Below are positions 39,501-49,530 of a DNA stretch of 64,000 nucleotides, piece by piece; within the stretch, counting starts at the first letter, position 1; every line of letters starts with the position of its first letter. The stretch spans positions 137,479 to 201,478 of the forward strand of contig CANXME010002518.1 of the NCBI GenBank assembly GCA_948144175.1, given 5' to 3'. This DNA is from Closterium sp. NIES-65 (Eukaryota; Streptophyta; Zygnematophyceae; Desmidiales; Closteriaceae). The notes under the pieces are model-generated. The model did no database searches and had not been told where the DNA came from. It saw only the letters and a program-made list of their open reading frames with translations. The position numbers were made by a program, and so were the translations under genes.

Positions 39501-40740
39501 AGTGACCCTTCCTTTGAGTCCACTGCTGCGTCTGCCCTAGTTGCTGAGCTCTTCGACTTTGCTGCTCGCTGTCGTCTAGACTACGCTGCTAGTCTTGTCG
39601 GTGAGTCTGAGTCTGTCTGTCCTCTGTCCGTCGGGGGTGAGTGTGCCCTTGGCACGGACGTCCTTGAGGACAGGCAGGAGGAGTTCCAGTGTTTGGCCGC
39701 TGCTTCACCTCATCTCGTGTCCGTACTGCTTACCCCTGAGGGAGACCTGGATGCACTTGACATCCCGACTCCGCGCTCTTACGCGGAGGCGATAGAGGGT
39801 CCCTACTCCTCTCAGTGGCAGGCAGCTATGGACACAGAGATGGCTTCCTGGAAGTCCACAGGCATCTACGTTGACGAGGTTCCCCCGCCTGGGGCGAACA
39901 TCGTCAGTGGCATGTGGATTTTCAGGGTGAAGCGGCCGCCGGGATCTCCGCCTGTCTTCAAGGCGCGTTACGTGGCTCGTGGCTTCAGTCAGCGGCAGGG
40001 AGTTGACTACTTTCAGACCTTCTCTCCCACCCCGAAGATGACCACTCTACGGGTACTGCTACACATAGCTGCTCACCGCGACTACGAGCTGCACTCTCTT
40101 GACTTCAACACTGCTTTCTTGCAGGGCAGCCTGCACGAGGAGATCTGGCTGCGTCGCCCACCTGGCTTCACTGGGTCTTTTCCTCCTGGCACCCAGTGGA
40201 GCCTATGGTGGCCAGTCTACGGTCTCCGCCAAGCGCCCCGTGAGTGACACGACACACTGAGGACTACACTTGCGGCTCTTGGGTTTGCTCCTTCTACAGC
40301 CGACCCGTCGCTGTTTCTGCGCACCGACACCTCTTTGCCGCCGTTCTACATCCTCGTGTACATCGACGACTTGGTCTTTGCCACAGCTGACACTGCTGGA
40401 CTCGCCCACGTGAAGTCCGAGCTGCAGAAGAGGCACACGTGCACAGACCTGGGTGAACTGCGCAGCTACCTTGGCTTGCAGATCACCCGGGACAGAGCAC
40501 GCCGCACCATTACCTTGACTCAGTCACACATGGTGCAGCAGGTCCTTCAGCGCTTCGGCTTTACGTACTCCTCGCCTCAAGCCACTCCTCTGCCTACTCG
40601 CTACTCGCTCTCAGCTCAACCTCCGGATGAGTCTGTAGAGTCGAGTGGCCCGTACCCAGAGCTTGTTGGCTGCCTCATGTACCTGATGACCTGCACACGA
40701 CCTGACCTTGCATACCCTCTTAGCATTCTCGCACGCTATG
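39501..40740 (+). pseudogene. copia reverse transcriptase
   Basis: SQWQAAMDTEMASWKSTG opens the domain. FRVKRPPGSPPVFKARYVARGFSQ-type residues (partly quoted), VDYFQTFSPTPKM, LDFNTAFLQG, VYGLRQAP and LVYIDDLVFA follow. The catalytic box is YIDD, where copy 4 has YVDD. TGA at 40245-40247 replaces Trp of PREWH. It makes cDNA from the element RNA in the particle. Confidence 0.88.
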
Positions 40741-41330
40741 TTGCTCCTGGGAGACACAGACCGGAGCACATGGCTGCAGCGAAGAGGGTGTTGTGCTACT
40801 TGTGCAGTACGTCGGGCATGGGGCTTGTGCTTGGAAGGCAGAGTCCAGTGGTCCTCACTGGGCACGCAGACGCTTCTTGGGCTGACGACCAGGCTACGCA
40901 GCGGTCGTCACAGGGTTACACCTTCAGCCTTGGTTCCGGCTCTGTTTCGTGGCGGGCTACCCGCTCGTCTTCTGTTCTCGGCTCCAGTTGTGAGGCTGAG
41001 ATCTACGCAGGGGCCATGGCTGCACAGGAGCTATGCTGGCTCACCTACCTGCTGACTGACCTCGGAGAGCCGCCTCGTTCTCCTCCAGTGCTGTACGTAG
41101 ACAACAAGGCCATGCTGGCCTTGTGTCGAGAGTAGAGACTGGAGCACATTGCTCTCCGCTACTTCCTTGCTCGTGAGCTACAGCAGCGTGGTCAGCTGCG
41201 CCTTGCGTACGTGGCCTCTGAGGCCAACACTGCTGATATCTTCACCAAGGCACTTGCGCCTTGTGATCATCAGCGCTTCTGTACTCAGCTGGGTCTTGTG
41301 CCTTCCTTGCCTCACTTGCTCACCCCTTGA
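40741..41330 (+). pseudogene. copia RNase H
   Basis: It shows HADASWADD (first Asp), CEAEIYAGAMAAQEL (Glu), YVDNKAMLALC (Asp) and EANTADIFTKAL. TAG 41133-41135 stands at the His of REHRLEH in copy 4, and a short piece around it is deleted. The polyprotein ends at TGA 41328-41330. Confidence 0.87.
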
Positions 41331-41537
41331 CCTTGTTTGTACTGTTGCATATATATATACACCTGCTCTTGCTTGTCTAGCCTTATATATATATGTAATC
41401 CTGCATGTGAACTGGCCTTGTGGCCTTGAACTTGTGTTTGGAATGTGTGGTGACTTTGTGATCCACCCTGAGCTTGCTTTGCTTTGCTTGACTGGTCTTG
41501 TGACCCCTTGTTCTCCCCCACTTTGCCTATGGGGGTG
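41331..41537 (+). other. 3' untranslated region and polypurine tract of copia copy 5
   Basis: It contains TATATATATAC runs at 41349-41398, a block shared with the mini-copia and copy 4 (GGAATGTGTGGTGAC), and TATGGGGGTG just before the LTR. Confidence 0.75.
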
Positions 41538-41663
41538 TGTCAGATTTATATGACATAGCTACTGTAGGCTATAGTGGAGTAGCACATATGGGGTACAGCT
41601 TTCTAGGGTTTGTACTTGTACCCAACTTTCCCTTAGTCATTTCATTCTCGTTCTCTTTTCTCA
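41538..41663 (+). repeat. 3' LTR of copia copy 5
   Basis: TGTCAGATTTATATGAC...TTTTCTCA, followed by TSD TCAGA. Confidence 0.93.
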
Positions 41664-41770
41664 TCAGAGTCGGAAGACTTTGACTTGCTGATAGAGGGTG
41701 GAGTACCTTTTCGGAATAGGATCAACGATATGCATGTGGGAGGAGAAAGTGCAGATCCGGGTGCGCTACT
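41664..41770 (+). pseudogene. GY2 protease C-terminal part
   Basis: It resumes in frame with 34254 (ESEDFDLLIEGGVPFRNRIND). A frame change before about 41770 leads into the methyltransferase frame. DLLIEG may correspond to the second protease motif. The assignment is by position and weak similarity. Confidence 0.5.
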
Positions 41771-42987
41771 GGGAGGATGATGGCCCCATTGGGACACTGC
41801 CGGTGCGGTTCGTGCGAAGGGAACCAAGGGAATCTTACCAGTGCACTGAGGCGCAGCTATGCGAGGAACTTGTGAGGATGCTGGCGGCGCCATCAAGGGA
41901 AGGCGAGGGGGAAGCAGATCTGAAGTCGCTGTGTACGAACACGAAGAGGCTGCTGGGACCCACTGTAGTGCTTGAGCTTTTTGGAGGCATAGGTATAGGG
42001 CCGGCGGCGCTGCTGAAGTCGGGAGCACACGTGGATTTGTGGATTCTGGTGGAGAATGACATGGAGGCGGTGAAGATGGCATGGTGCCACGCGGATAAGC
42101 TCCAGAAAAGGTATCCGCATCATTTTTGCTCTGTTTCTATGGAGGAGAGTGCGCGGTGCGGAACCTGTGATATACGCCATATATACAAGAGTACCATACG
42201 GCGATGGGGAAGGATCGACGTGGTAATCGCATGGTGGGAGTGACAAGGCTACTCACGAGCGGGGGCAGGCAGAGGCATGAGGGATGAGAGGAGCAGCCTG
42301 TTCCGGGAGTTGGTGTGAGTGTTAAGGCCGATAAAGCGGGTGCAATGGGACGTCTTGTACATTGTGGAGAATGTAGATATGGAAGGGGATGCCAGAGAAC
42401 AGGTGCAAGTGGCACATGAAGAGGTCATGGCGGCCCTTGGGCCTGGTGTAGTGGCAAATGGAGCGCAAGCGGGGAGCAGGACTCACCGAGTCCGCCGATA
42501 CTGGGCGAACGGGGTGTGCGAGGCAACGCTACAGTGCCGTCTCTCACTGTTGGAACGACCAGTACCGCTGCTGGTTGAACACATTCTAGAGCTAGGAAGG
42601 ATGCCGGCCCCAGTGAGGCATCCCGACCATCCGACGCAGTTTCCGTGCAACGAAATGGGGAAGCCGAGATAGGCATGGCCGACGTTCGTATCATACGAAG
42701 AAGCGGTCGCCTTCAAGATGCACGATGGGACACCAGGACCAGGCATGGTGTATGAATGCACCGCGCAAGAGTGGCAGGAGCCGACGGTGTTGGAGAGGGA
42801 ACTAGCTATGGGGTTCATGAAAGATGCAACGGCTCACCCGGAGGTGACAGAGGCAGAGATGAGGAGGGCGCTGGGAAGGGCTATGGATCTCAACGTCTTG
42901 ATGTACCATTCAATCTGGATGTACCATTCACAACTGCCGTGGAAGCGGAAGCGTGATAAAGCAGCGGCGGTCCAACCCCCAATATAA
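41770..42987 (+). pseudogene. C5 DNA cytosine methyltransferase domain inside GY2
   Basis: One frame carries the motif order of C5 methyltransferases. Numbering codons from 41698, motif I (AdoMet loop) is VVLELFGGIGIG at 90-101. The adenine-binding acidic residue is in LVENDMEA at 118-125. Motif IV region is DVVIAWWE-stop-QGYSRAG. The TGA at 42241-42243 is exactly where the catalytic Cys of the Cys-Gln pair belongs. RDERSSLFRELV follows. Motif VI ENV is at 42367-42375. A motif VIII-like HRVRRYWANG lies near 42484-42513. A motif IX/X-like LERELAMGF...RRALGRAMDLN lies at 42790-42900. Further stops are TGA 42316 (Arg likely), TAG 42670 and TAA 42985. It would methylate cytosine at C5; here it is dead. 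Confidence 0.83.
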
Positions 42988-43500
42988 AGGGCGGCAGCGA
43001 AGGAGGCACTGGCGCGGGCCATGCTAGGGGAGATTCAAGACAATGAGAAGGTGCAACATGAGGGAGGACATTCGTTGGAAATGAGATGGGTGTACTTGTG
43101 GGAGGAGGATGATGAAAGGTCGGCTCTGTATGCGGAGCAAACAAAGATCTGGCTCTCAGGTGACCGGGAGGAGGCGGCGGTGGATACGAATTGAGAAGAC
43201 TTCAGTTGGCTCGAGGAAGCCATTGAGAGGTAGAGAAGTAGGGAGAGTTATGAGCGAGAGTTCGGGTCGCGGGAATTCGCCCTGATGGTAGCAACAAATG
43301 AGGAGGATAGGGCAGTGACGGAAGGGCAAGGCGTAGAGGAAGCAGAGGGTGGGAGTACGGCACCGCAAGAGCCCACGGTGGCAGGAAGCTTACATTGGTC
43401 GGATGAGGGGGAAAGCCAGCATCGGTAGAAAGCGGGAGAGAAAGAGTAGGAGATAGGGGAAGGCATGGCGTAGGAGGACGCGGCAGAATTGAAGTAGGTG
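42988..43500 (+). pseudogene. GY2 spacer between methyltransferase and reverse transcriptase
   Basis: Same frame as the methyltransferase. It is rich in Glu, Arg and Ala (REEAAVDTN, EREFGSREFALMVATNEE) with several stops (TGA near 43192; TAGs near 43231, 43426, 43448, 43471 and 43496). No domain recognised. Confidence 0.5.
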
Positions 43501-44393
43501 CTAGTTAAGTACCGGCCGACCTTTGTGTATACTTGGAAGGAAGTGGGAAGATGGAACATGGCGGAGGTCACCATAGAGCTAACCACGGAGGTACCCATGT
43601 ATCAGCGGAGGCGACAGATGACAGTGGAGGAGATACAGATGTGCACGGAGAAATGTCAGGAGCTTATGTAGGCGGGCTTCATCCGAAAGTCTAGCTCGGA
43701 GCGGCGGCGACGGTGGTGGCGGCACGGATGGATTTGATGAGGCAGGGGCTGTCTAAGCGCATGTGCGGAGATTACCGAGGACTGTTTCAAGTCTCTATCA
43801 TGAAGAGGTACCAAACACCAACGTCGGACGAGATATTTGATAAGCTAGCAGAGGCGCTAGTCTTCTCCACGTTGGACCTGCGGCAGGGGTTCAACTAGAT
43901 CCCCATAGCGGAGGCAGACAAGAGAAAGACGGCCTTCCATGGGCCAGACGGGCAGTACGAGTGGAACACCCTGCCGTTCGGCTTGAAGTCAGCCTCCCCT
44001 AAGTTCCAGCGGGTCATGGATTAAGTGCTGCGGAACGTGTAGAACGCCGCGTGCTACATCGACGACGCCATCGTGTTCAACACTGATAGTCACTCGCATG
44101 TGAAAGACATGGAAGCCTCATTGAACGCCATCCAGAGTGCGGGCCTGACCTGTCACCCGGGAAAGTGTAAATTCAGGCAAACAACCATGGAGTACCTGGG
44201 GTTCGAAGTGGAGGGGGGGAAAATTGGGATCCAGAAGGCGAAGGTGGAGGTGCTGGATCGGGTAGCCATGCCGAAGGACATGAGCACGCTGCGAGCACTG
44301 CTAGGTTTCCTGAATTACTATAAGAAGTTCGTGCGGAACTTCAATTGTCGGGCCACCGCGTTGAACCACCTACTGAGGGAAGATCGTAAGTAG
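43501..44393 (+). pseudogene. GY2 reverse transcriptase
   Basis: The N-terminal flank MYQRRRQMTVEEIQ...AGFIRKS is followed, after a frame change near 43700, by MCGDYRGL, FSTLDLRQGFN-stop-IPI, WNTLPFGLKSA, FQRVMD-stop-VLRNV-stop-NAACYIDDAIVF. CYIDD is the catalytic box. EYLGFEV, then LGFLNYYKKFVRNF, the connection region, come later. Three internal stops (TAG 43897, TAA 44023, TAG 44041, approximate) stand at usual Gln positions. Confidence 0.85.
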
Positions 44394-44836
44394 GAATGGG
44401 GACTGGACCAGTAGAAAGCAGTGCAGGACCTCAGGGAGCGGTGAAGAATGGGGCAGTGCTAGAACTGCCGAAAGCAGACCTGCCGTTTACCCTGTACACG
44501 GACTGGAGTAGCGCGGGCATGGGTGCGGTCCTAGCACAGATGAAGGGGGAGGTGGAGAAGGTAGTGGCCTTCGCAAGCCGTAGCTGTAACGTGGCAGAAG
44601 CCAACTATTCGTCGTGCGAGCGGGAGGGGCTGGCGGTGGTGTGGGCAGTGAAGCACTTTCAGGTGTACTTGCAAGGCAGGAAATTCACGTTGGTGACAAA
44701 CCACCAGCCGCTACTGTGGCTGATGCAGACGCCGGATCTCATGCAGCGTAATGCCAGATGGGCAATGAAGCTGCAAGAGTACGATTTTGAGATCAAGCCC
44801 GGCAAGACCACGCAGCATGTGGATGGTCTCTCATAG
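44394..44836 (+). pseudogene. GY2 RNase H
   Basis: After a further frame change near 44430, LYTDWSSAGMGAVLAQ (first Asp), SSCEREGLAVVWAVKHF (Glu) and LVTNHQPLLWL follow, with Asn for the usual Asp of TDH. IKPGKTTQHVDGLS marks the end. TAGs at about 44391 and 44412 precede the domain. Confidence 0.83.
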
Positions 44837-45700
44837 AAATCACCAGCCATGCAGCTGTCAGCATGCCTGATGGCAATGGCAAAGGAAGCAGACCACGGGC
44901 GAGCGTGGGGGGAGGTGAAAGGAGGCTCCACGGACATTTGGGAAGACCAGGCAGCTCTAGCGTGGATCCAGGGGGTAACAATGGAGGAGGGAGCAGTACC
45001 CGCCAGAGTACGTGCTAGGGGTGAGCACTACCGCTGGTTCAAGGGGCAAGTGCAGCTGTGGACAGGGGAAGGTTGGAAGCACATGCCGCCCCCAGGTGAA
45101 CGGGAGGGCATCATACGCAAAGTACATATGAATCTGGGACACTACGGGCCACCGAGAACTCAGCAGCTAGTGCAGACAGGGTGGTGGTGGGCAGGCATGC
45201 GTGGACTGGGTGTGGAAGTGTGAGACATGCTGTAGGAACCGAGCTGTGCTGGAGAGAGAAAAGGCAGAGTTGACAGCCGCTTCCCATTGTGAGTTTGGGT
45301 TACAGATGGTCACTGGTCATAGCGGGAGAACTACCGGTCACCACAAAGGGGAGAAGGTACATTATGCTGATGGTGGAACATGTCAGCAAGTGGGCAGAAG
45401 CGAGGCCACTGGTGCACAAGACGGCGGACGCGGTGGCCGAGGCGTTTGAAGAGATTGTGATAACACGGCTGGGGGCATGTGGAGAGGTACTGACAGACCA
45501 GGGAACGGAGTTCAAGGGGGCATTCGAGGAACTACTGAAAGCCACCGGCATCAGGCATCGCAGCACATTGCGCTACCACCTGCAGAGCGACAGATTGACG
45601 GAGCGGTTTGTGCAGACAGTGAAGAAAGGGCTAAGGGCCTATGGAGAAGAGCATAAGAGGGACTGGGATAGGAAGCTCTGCTGAATTAAGGCGGGATATC
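44837..45700 (+). pseudogene. GY2 integrase zinc domain and core
   Basis: HMNLGHYG and KCETC form the HHCC zinc domain in two frames (a shift near 45205). The core then reads WSLVIAGELPV (the first catalytic Asp position reads Val), VLTDQGTEF (second Asp) and SDRLTERFVQ (Glu). Stops close the frame near 45684. FYLLFGKEP follows in the next open piece. Confidence 0.8.
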
Positions 45701-46268
45701 GGTTCAGCAAGCAGGCAGCGTTGAGGGGCGTGTCCCCGTTCTACCTGCTGTTTGGCAAGGAGCCAGTAATGTCGGTGGGAGCTCCTAGGCTCCTGCTGGA
45801 TGTGGTAACCACAGGCTCAGCGGAGAAGTGAGTGGCGCGCGGGCGGCGTACCTGAGGCAGCTGCTGCCAGCAGTGATGGAAAACCTCCATGTCGCACAGC
45901 TCTGGGACATCGAGCGATACAAGCAGCGGCAGGAGGCAGGCGGAAAGGGGGCAAGGGCAGGGGTATAGGAGGAAGAGGAGGTGTACCTAAGGAGGCAGCG
46001 GAAGCATGCGCTGGACGTGGGTCTGTCACAGCAGCGATGGGCCGTGATGGAAGTGAAGCCATTTGGAGTCATAGTCCTGGAAGATGGGAAGGGTAAGCGT
46101 GTGGCAGACCATGTGACTAACGTGGCCAGGATTCTCACTCAGAAGGAGAAGGCAGGACCCAAGGGGCCCATGACGCGCGCGAGGACGGCTGCAATGCGTC
46201 ATGGGAGGGGGCAGGAAGGGTCTGAACAGATGCAGGACAAGGGCAAGGGCAAGGACAAAGTGGGGTGA
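45701..46268 (+). pseudogene. GY2 integrase C-terminal tail
   Basis: Frame 45981-46268 encodes WAVMEVKPFGVIVLEDGKG, similar to the integrase C-terminal barrel (GPF-like), then a basic tail (KGPMTRARTAAMRHGRGQ) ending in TGA. No chromodomain is visible, unlike GY1. Confidence 0.65.
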
Positions 46269-46529
46269 GGAGACTAAGGACACCGCTGGGGAAAATCGGG
46301 GGGGGGGGGGGGGGGGGGGGGGGTGGAGGAAGGAAAAAGGTGATGAAAACGTCAAACAGGAGAGGATGGCAGTGGCAGGAAAGGATGGCAGGGGTAGAAC
46401 TGTCTTACCAGGGAAGGGAACATGAAGGCGGTGAGGAGGTTTCCGACATAGGAATGCTGATGCCCTTCAGATAGGAGACCATATTAGTCTTGCCGAGCTC
46501 ACAAAGGAGCGCATGGATGACTTACAGCA
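46269..46529 (+). other. non-coding interval after GY2, with a 26-base G run
   Basis: 46298-46323 is an uninterrupted run of 26 G. The rest is purine-rich (possible polypurine tract and remnant LTR) up to the degenerate copia that begins near 46484. I see no LTR match to the region left of the GY2 gag. Confidence 0.6.
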
Positions 46530-47345
46530 TCAATTGCACGATGACTCGCTCGAAATCCCGAAAATCACTCTTGCGCATGTCAGTTTCTGCACAAACACAA
46601 GCATCGCTAGCAGCACCGGCAAGAAACTCAAGCAGTGGAGCTCCTGCGCAGCCATAGCGCCGTCGTAGATCTCAGCCTCAGCAATAGACAAAGCAACTGA
46701 CGACAAGCGCGTCGACCTCCAAGAGACACTGGGTGCCAGGAGAGAACGACGCAGTGATACCAGGACGGCAGCGCAACCAGATTTTCTCGTGCATTCTACC
46801 TTGAACGAAGGCAGTAGAGAAGTCCAGTGAGGCTTGTAGTCACGTTGTGCTGCAATGTGTAACACTAGAGAGTGGTCATCTTCGGGGTGGGGGAAAAGGT
46901 CTTAAATCTACCCCCTCTCGCTGACTAAAGCCTCTCGCCACGTAGTGCGCCTTGAAGACAGGCGACGATCAAGGTGGTCGTTTCAACTTGAAGATCCACG
47001 TGCCATCGACTACGTTCACCCCAAGAGGATGACGAGCATCGATGTAAGTGCCTGTGGACCTCGAAGGGCCAACTTTGCGTCCATGGCTGCTATTCACTGA
47101 GAGGCCCAGAGTCCCGAGGCTACCTTATTCTAAGTGCGAGGAGTCATGATGTCAACAGCGTTTGGGTCACCCTCCGGAGCTAGCAGCATAGCACAGAGGT
47201 GGGGACCAATGGCCGCAAGGAAGGCTAGCTCAAACTGCCCATCCTCTAGGACGTCCCAGCCAAAGGCAGGAGCATCCCTGAGGGACTGAGGATGGGCAGT
47301 CTCAGACACCTGCTGACCTGCGTAGTCAAGGCGGTGGGTGGAGGC
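46530..47345 (-). pseudogene. copia RT N-terminus fused to RNase H fragment
   Basis: VDGTWIFKLKRPP and HYVARGFSQR mark the RT start. MLHIAAQRDYKPHW follows, but then VSWRSTRLSS and AEAEIYDGAMAAQEL of RNase H, so about 600 bp in between is missing and the catalytic YVDD is lost. Confidence 0.7.
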
Positions 47346-47665
47346 AACGTCAGCGGCAGCAAGACCAGATCCGAGACAGACTGTGGCAGAACAGTAGGGT
47401 CAGTGAACAAGGAAGAAAGGACACTAGAGACTGTAGGGCGAGCAACATAAAGTGTGTCAGATAATGGAGGAGGAGAGATAAGAAGGGATGATTTAGGACA
47501 ACAGGAGGAGGGAGAGAACGAAGGCCGATGGAGTGGAAGCCTAGAATAAGGAGACGAGTGATGACCACGAGGGGGACGAGGAGGAAAGGGGCCAAGAGAC
47601 GGATCAGGGAGAAAAGGAGGAGACAGCGAAACTGGTAGGAAAACAAGCCGGAGAAGGGTCCGGGA

Positions 47666-48523
47666 TGTTATAGACTAAGGACGGAGTCTATGAAGATTAG
47701 GAGCCGAAATATCTCAAAATCGTTGGACTAGGATTCTGGACAGAATTGTCGACTTCACAGAAAACATCGTCGATGAAAATTTCACCGTTAGAATGATCTC
47801 AAACTCGATATGTTGTAGCTCTTGATCGTGGCTATCTTTCCCAATTTGAGTCGTATCCAAAGATGGAGTATAACTTGAGTTATGAATTTCGGCGCACTAG
47901 GGGGTATGCTACCATAGCAACTTAACTCAATCACAATTTTCTCAAGATCCACACAAGAAAGTTAGAGTAGCAATCAACCAGGTAGGAGTGAAGAAGAGGA
48001 CTAGATGGAAGGTCCCCAAGGAGTCCCCAGCCAAGGAAACCCCATACCACACAATTCCCCTCCCTATAGCCACCTCACAACTTTGACATTTGTCACTTTA
48101 CCAACCCATGCCATCCACCTCACCCAACTTGGCCACACTTGCCAACCTGGTTTGGCTTCTCCCAACCATTTGGCATCCACTAGAGTAGTGATGACGAATT
48201 TCCCAACCCCCAATGGTCTATGCCCCTTATGGAGTCACCCCACAAATTCCCAAAGTTGCTGCAACCAAATATAAGAAGCATACGAACTTCAACCGTTTGT
48301 AACTTTCTCGTTCGTGCTCCGATTGAAGCGATCCTTGGTTCGTCAGAATGCTCTCGAGCAGAGGAGTCACTTCAGATATCTTCTCAAGAAAAATAACATT
48401 CACACACACTCAGAAAATCCAAACCACGCCAAATACAAATTCTTGCACACACCACGCATGCAACGCACGAACATAGGATGGGAGGTAGACAGACGTGAAT
48501 GCAAATGATAGCATCACATAACA
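47666..48523. repeat. solo LTR of an unidentified family (858 bp)
   Basis: It starts TGTTATAGAC and ends CACATAACA, inverted ends TGTTAT/ATAACA, with perfect 5-bp duplication CGGGA at 47661-47665 and 48524-48528. The interior is AT-richer than its surroundings and non-coding. It sits in the copia copy 6 linker. A solo LTR arises by recombination between the two LTRs of a full element. Confidence 0.75.
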
Positions 48524-48616
48524 CGGGATAGGCAGTGGAGGGGAGGAGGGTATCTATTGTCAGTGTAAGGAAGATCAAGGACGACCTGCGGTGGCTGCGG
48601 CTGCGGTCGGCAGCTG

Positions 48617-49065
48617 TTGATGCGGGTGTTGCTACTACTGCTGCTGATGCTGCAGCCTTGCCGACTAGTGCGAGCCTATCGCACCTCCAGGATCCAAACC
48701 TCTAGCATCAGCACCCCCAAAACCAGAACCTCCAGCGTTCGGGTGCTACTGCTTCTGTTGCGGCTGCGGCTGCTGTTGCTGTTGCTCCTGCTTCTGCTGC
48801 TGTTGTTGTTGCTGCTGCTACTGCTGTTGCTGTTTTTGTCTCGCCAAATGCCGCGAGCCCTCTGCTGCTGCTGCAGTCTTGCCGACTAGTCCGGGCCTAT
48901 CGCACCTCCAGGGTCCAAACCTCTAGCATCAGCACTCCCAAAACCAGAACCTCCAGCGTCCGAGTGCTACTGCTGCTGCTGCGGTTGCGGCTGTTGTTGG
49001 CGCTGTTGCTATTGCTCTTGCTCCTGCTGCAGCAGCTGCTGTTGCTGTTTCTGTCTCGCCAAATG
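48617..49065. repeat. 225-bp tandem duplication with CTG/CAG runs
   Basis: Two copies (starting near 48658 and 48883) of a segment with a non-repetitive half (CGCACCTCCAGG..., CCAAACCTCTAGCATCAGCA) and a CTG/TTG-rich half. On the minus strand the run would encode Gln. It lies in the copia linker. Confidence 0.75.
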
Positions 49066-49530
49066 CCGAGAGCCCGCTGCACCTCTGGGGTCCGTGCCTC
49101 CAGGGTCACCACCACCAGATTTAATACCTCCAGGGTCTGCACCCCAGAGCCAGCACCTCCAACGTCAGCAGCCTTAGTAGCAGTATCCTCAGGGTTCGCA
49201 CCCTCCAGCACCCCTCGAGTCCACAGTGACTGGCCACTGCGGTGACAGCTGCTGCGGCGACTACGAGAGGAGGCCAGGGACGGAGGAGACTGCGGGGTGT
49301 CATGCGACACATCAGACGGGACAGGACGCGACGAGGGGTGGGAGGGGGGAAGGAGGTTACGGGAGGAGTGGGACCAGGGGGGGGGGGGGAGTGAGGAAGA
49401 GGGGAATGAAGGGGACTGGGGTACAACAGTGGGGGTGACGAGTGTAGAAGCGAACAGACTCATTAAAGGTGACGTCCTGAGAGTTGAGGAACCGGTGAGA
49501 CAAAATGGTAGAACAGCTAGTTAGGAGCAT

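Larger units (their letters stand above)
34255..41663 (+). mobile_element. copia, small-LTR family, copy 5 (most complete copy, 7409 bp)
   Basis: The 126-bp LTRs 34255-34380 and 41538-41663 differ at three positions. The TSD TCAGA is perfect (34250-34254, 41664-41668). Every part of the family is present in order: primer site, hairpin, 1-kb leader, gag, protease, integrase, pentapeptide linker, reverse transcriptase, RNase H, purine tract. Two deletions and five stops inactivate it. It is inserted in the GY2 protease. Confidence 0.94.
17598..46268 (+). mobile_element. GY2: Ty3/gypsy element with an internal DNA methyltransferase, interrupted by two copia insertions
   Basis: With the inserts at 18269-33203 and 34255-41663 removed, the plus strand reads gag, zinc knuckles, protease, C5 cytosine methyltransferase, reverse transcriptase, RNase H, integrase. 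Frames join correctly at the first duplicated target. The element has many stops and at least five frame changes, so it is an old, dead copy. The methyltransferase lies inside the polyprotein between protease and reverse transcriptase, not beside it. LTRs were not identified. I recall retrotransposon-borne methyltransferases being reported in dinoflagellates and charophyte algae. Confidence 0.85.

Noticed and set aside
41698-42987. A host DNA methyltransferase gene next to the retroelement
   Set aside because: It follows the GY2 protease and leads into the GY2 RT in the same direction with no promoter, intron or terminator between, so it is part of the polyprotein.
17835-44412. UAG (and UAA) read as Gln in this genome
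   Set aside because: Many stops do sit at Gln positions, but TGA and Tyr, Trp, Glu and Arg replacements, frameshifts and deletions occur in the same elements, and the least decayed pol (57011-60371) has no internal TAG. Decay explains it better.
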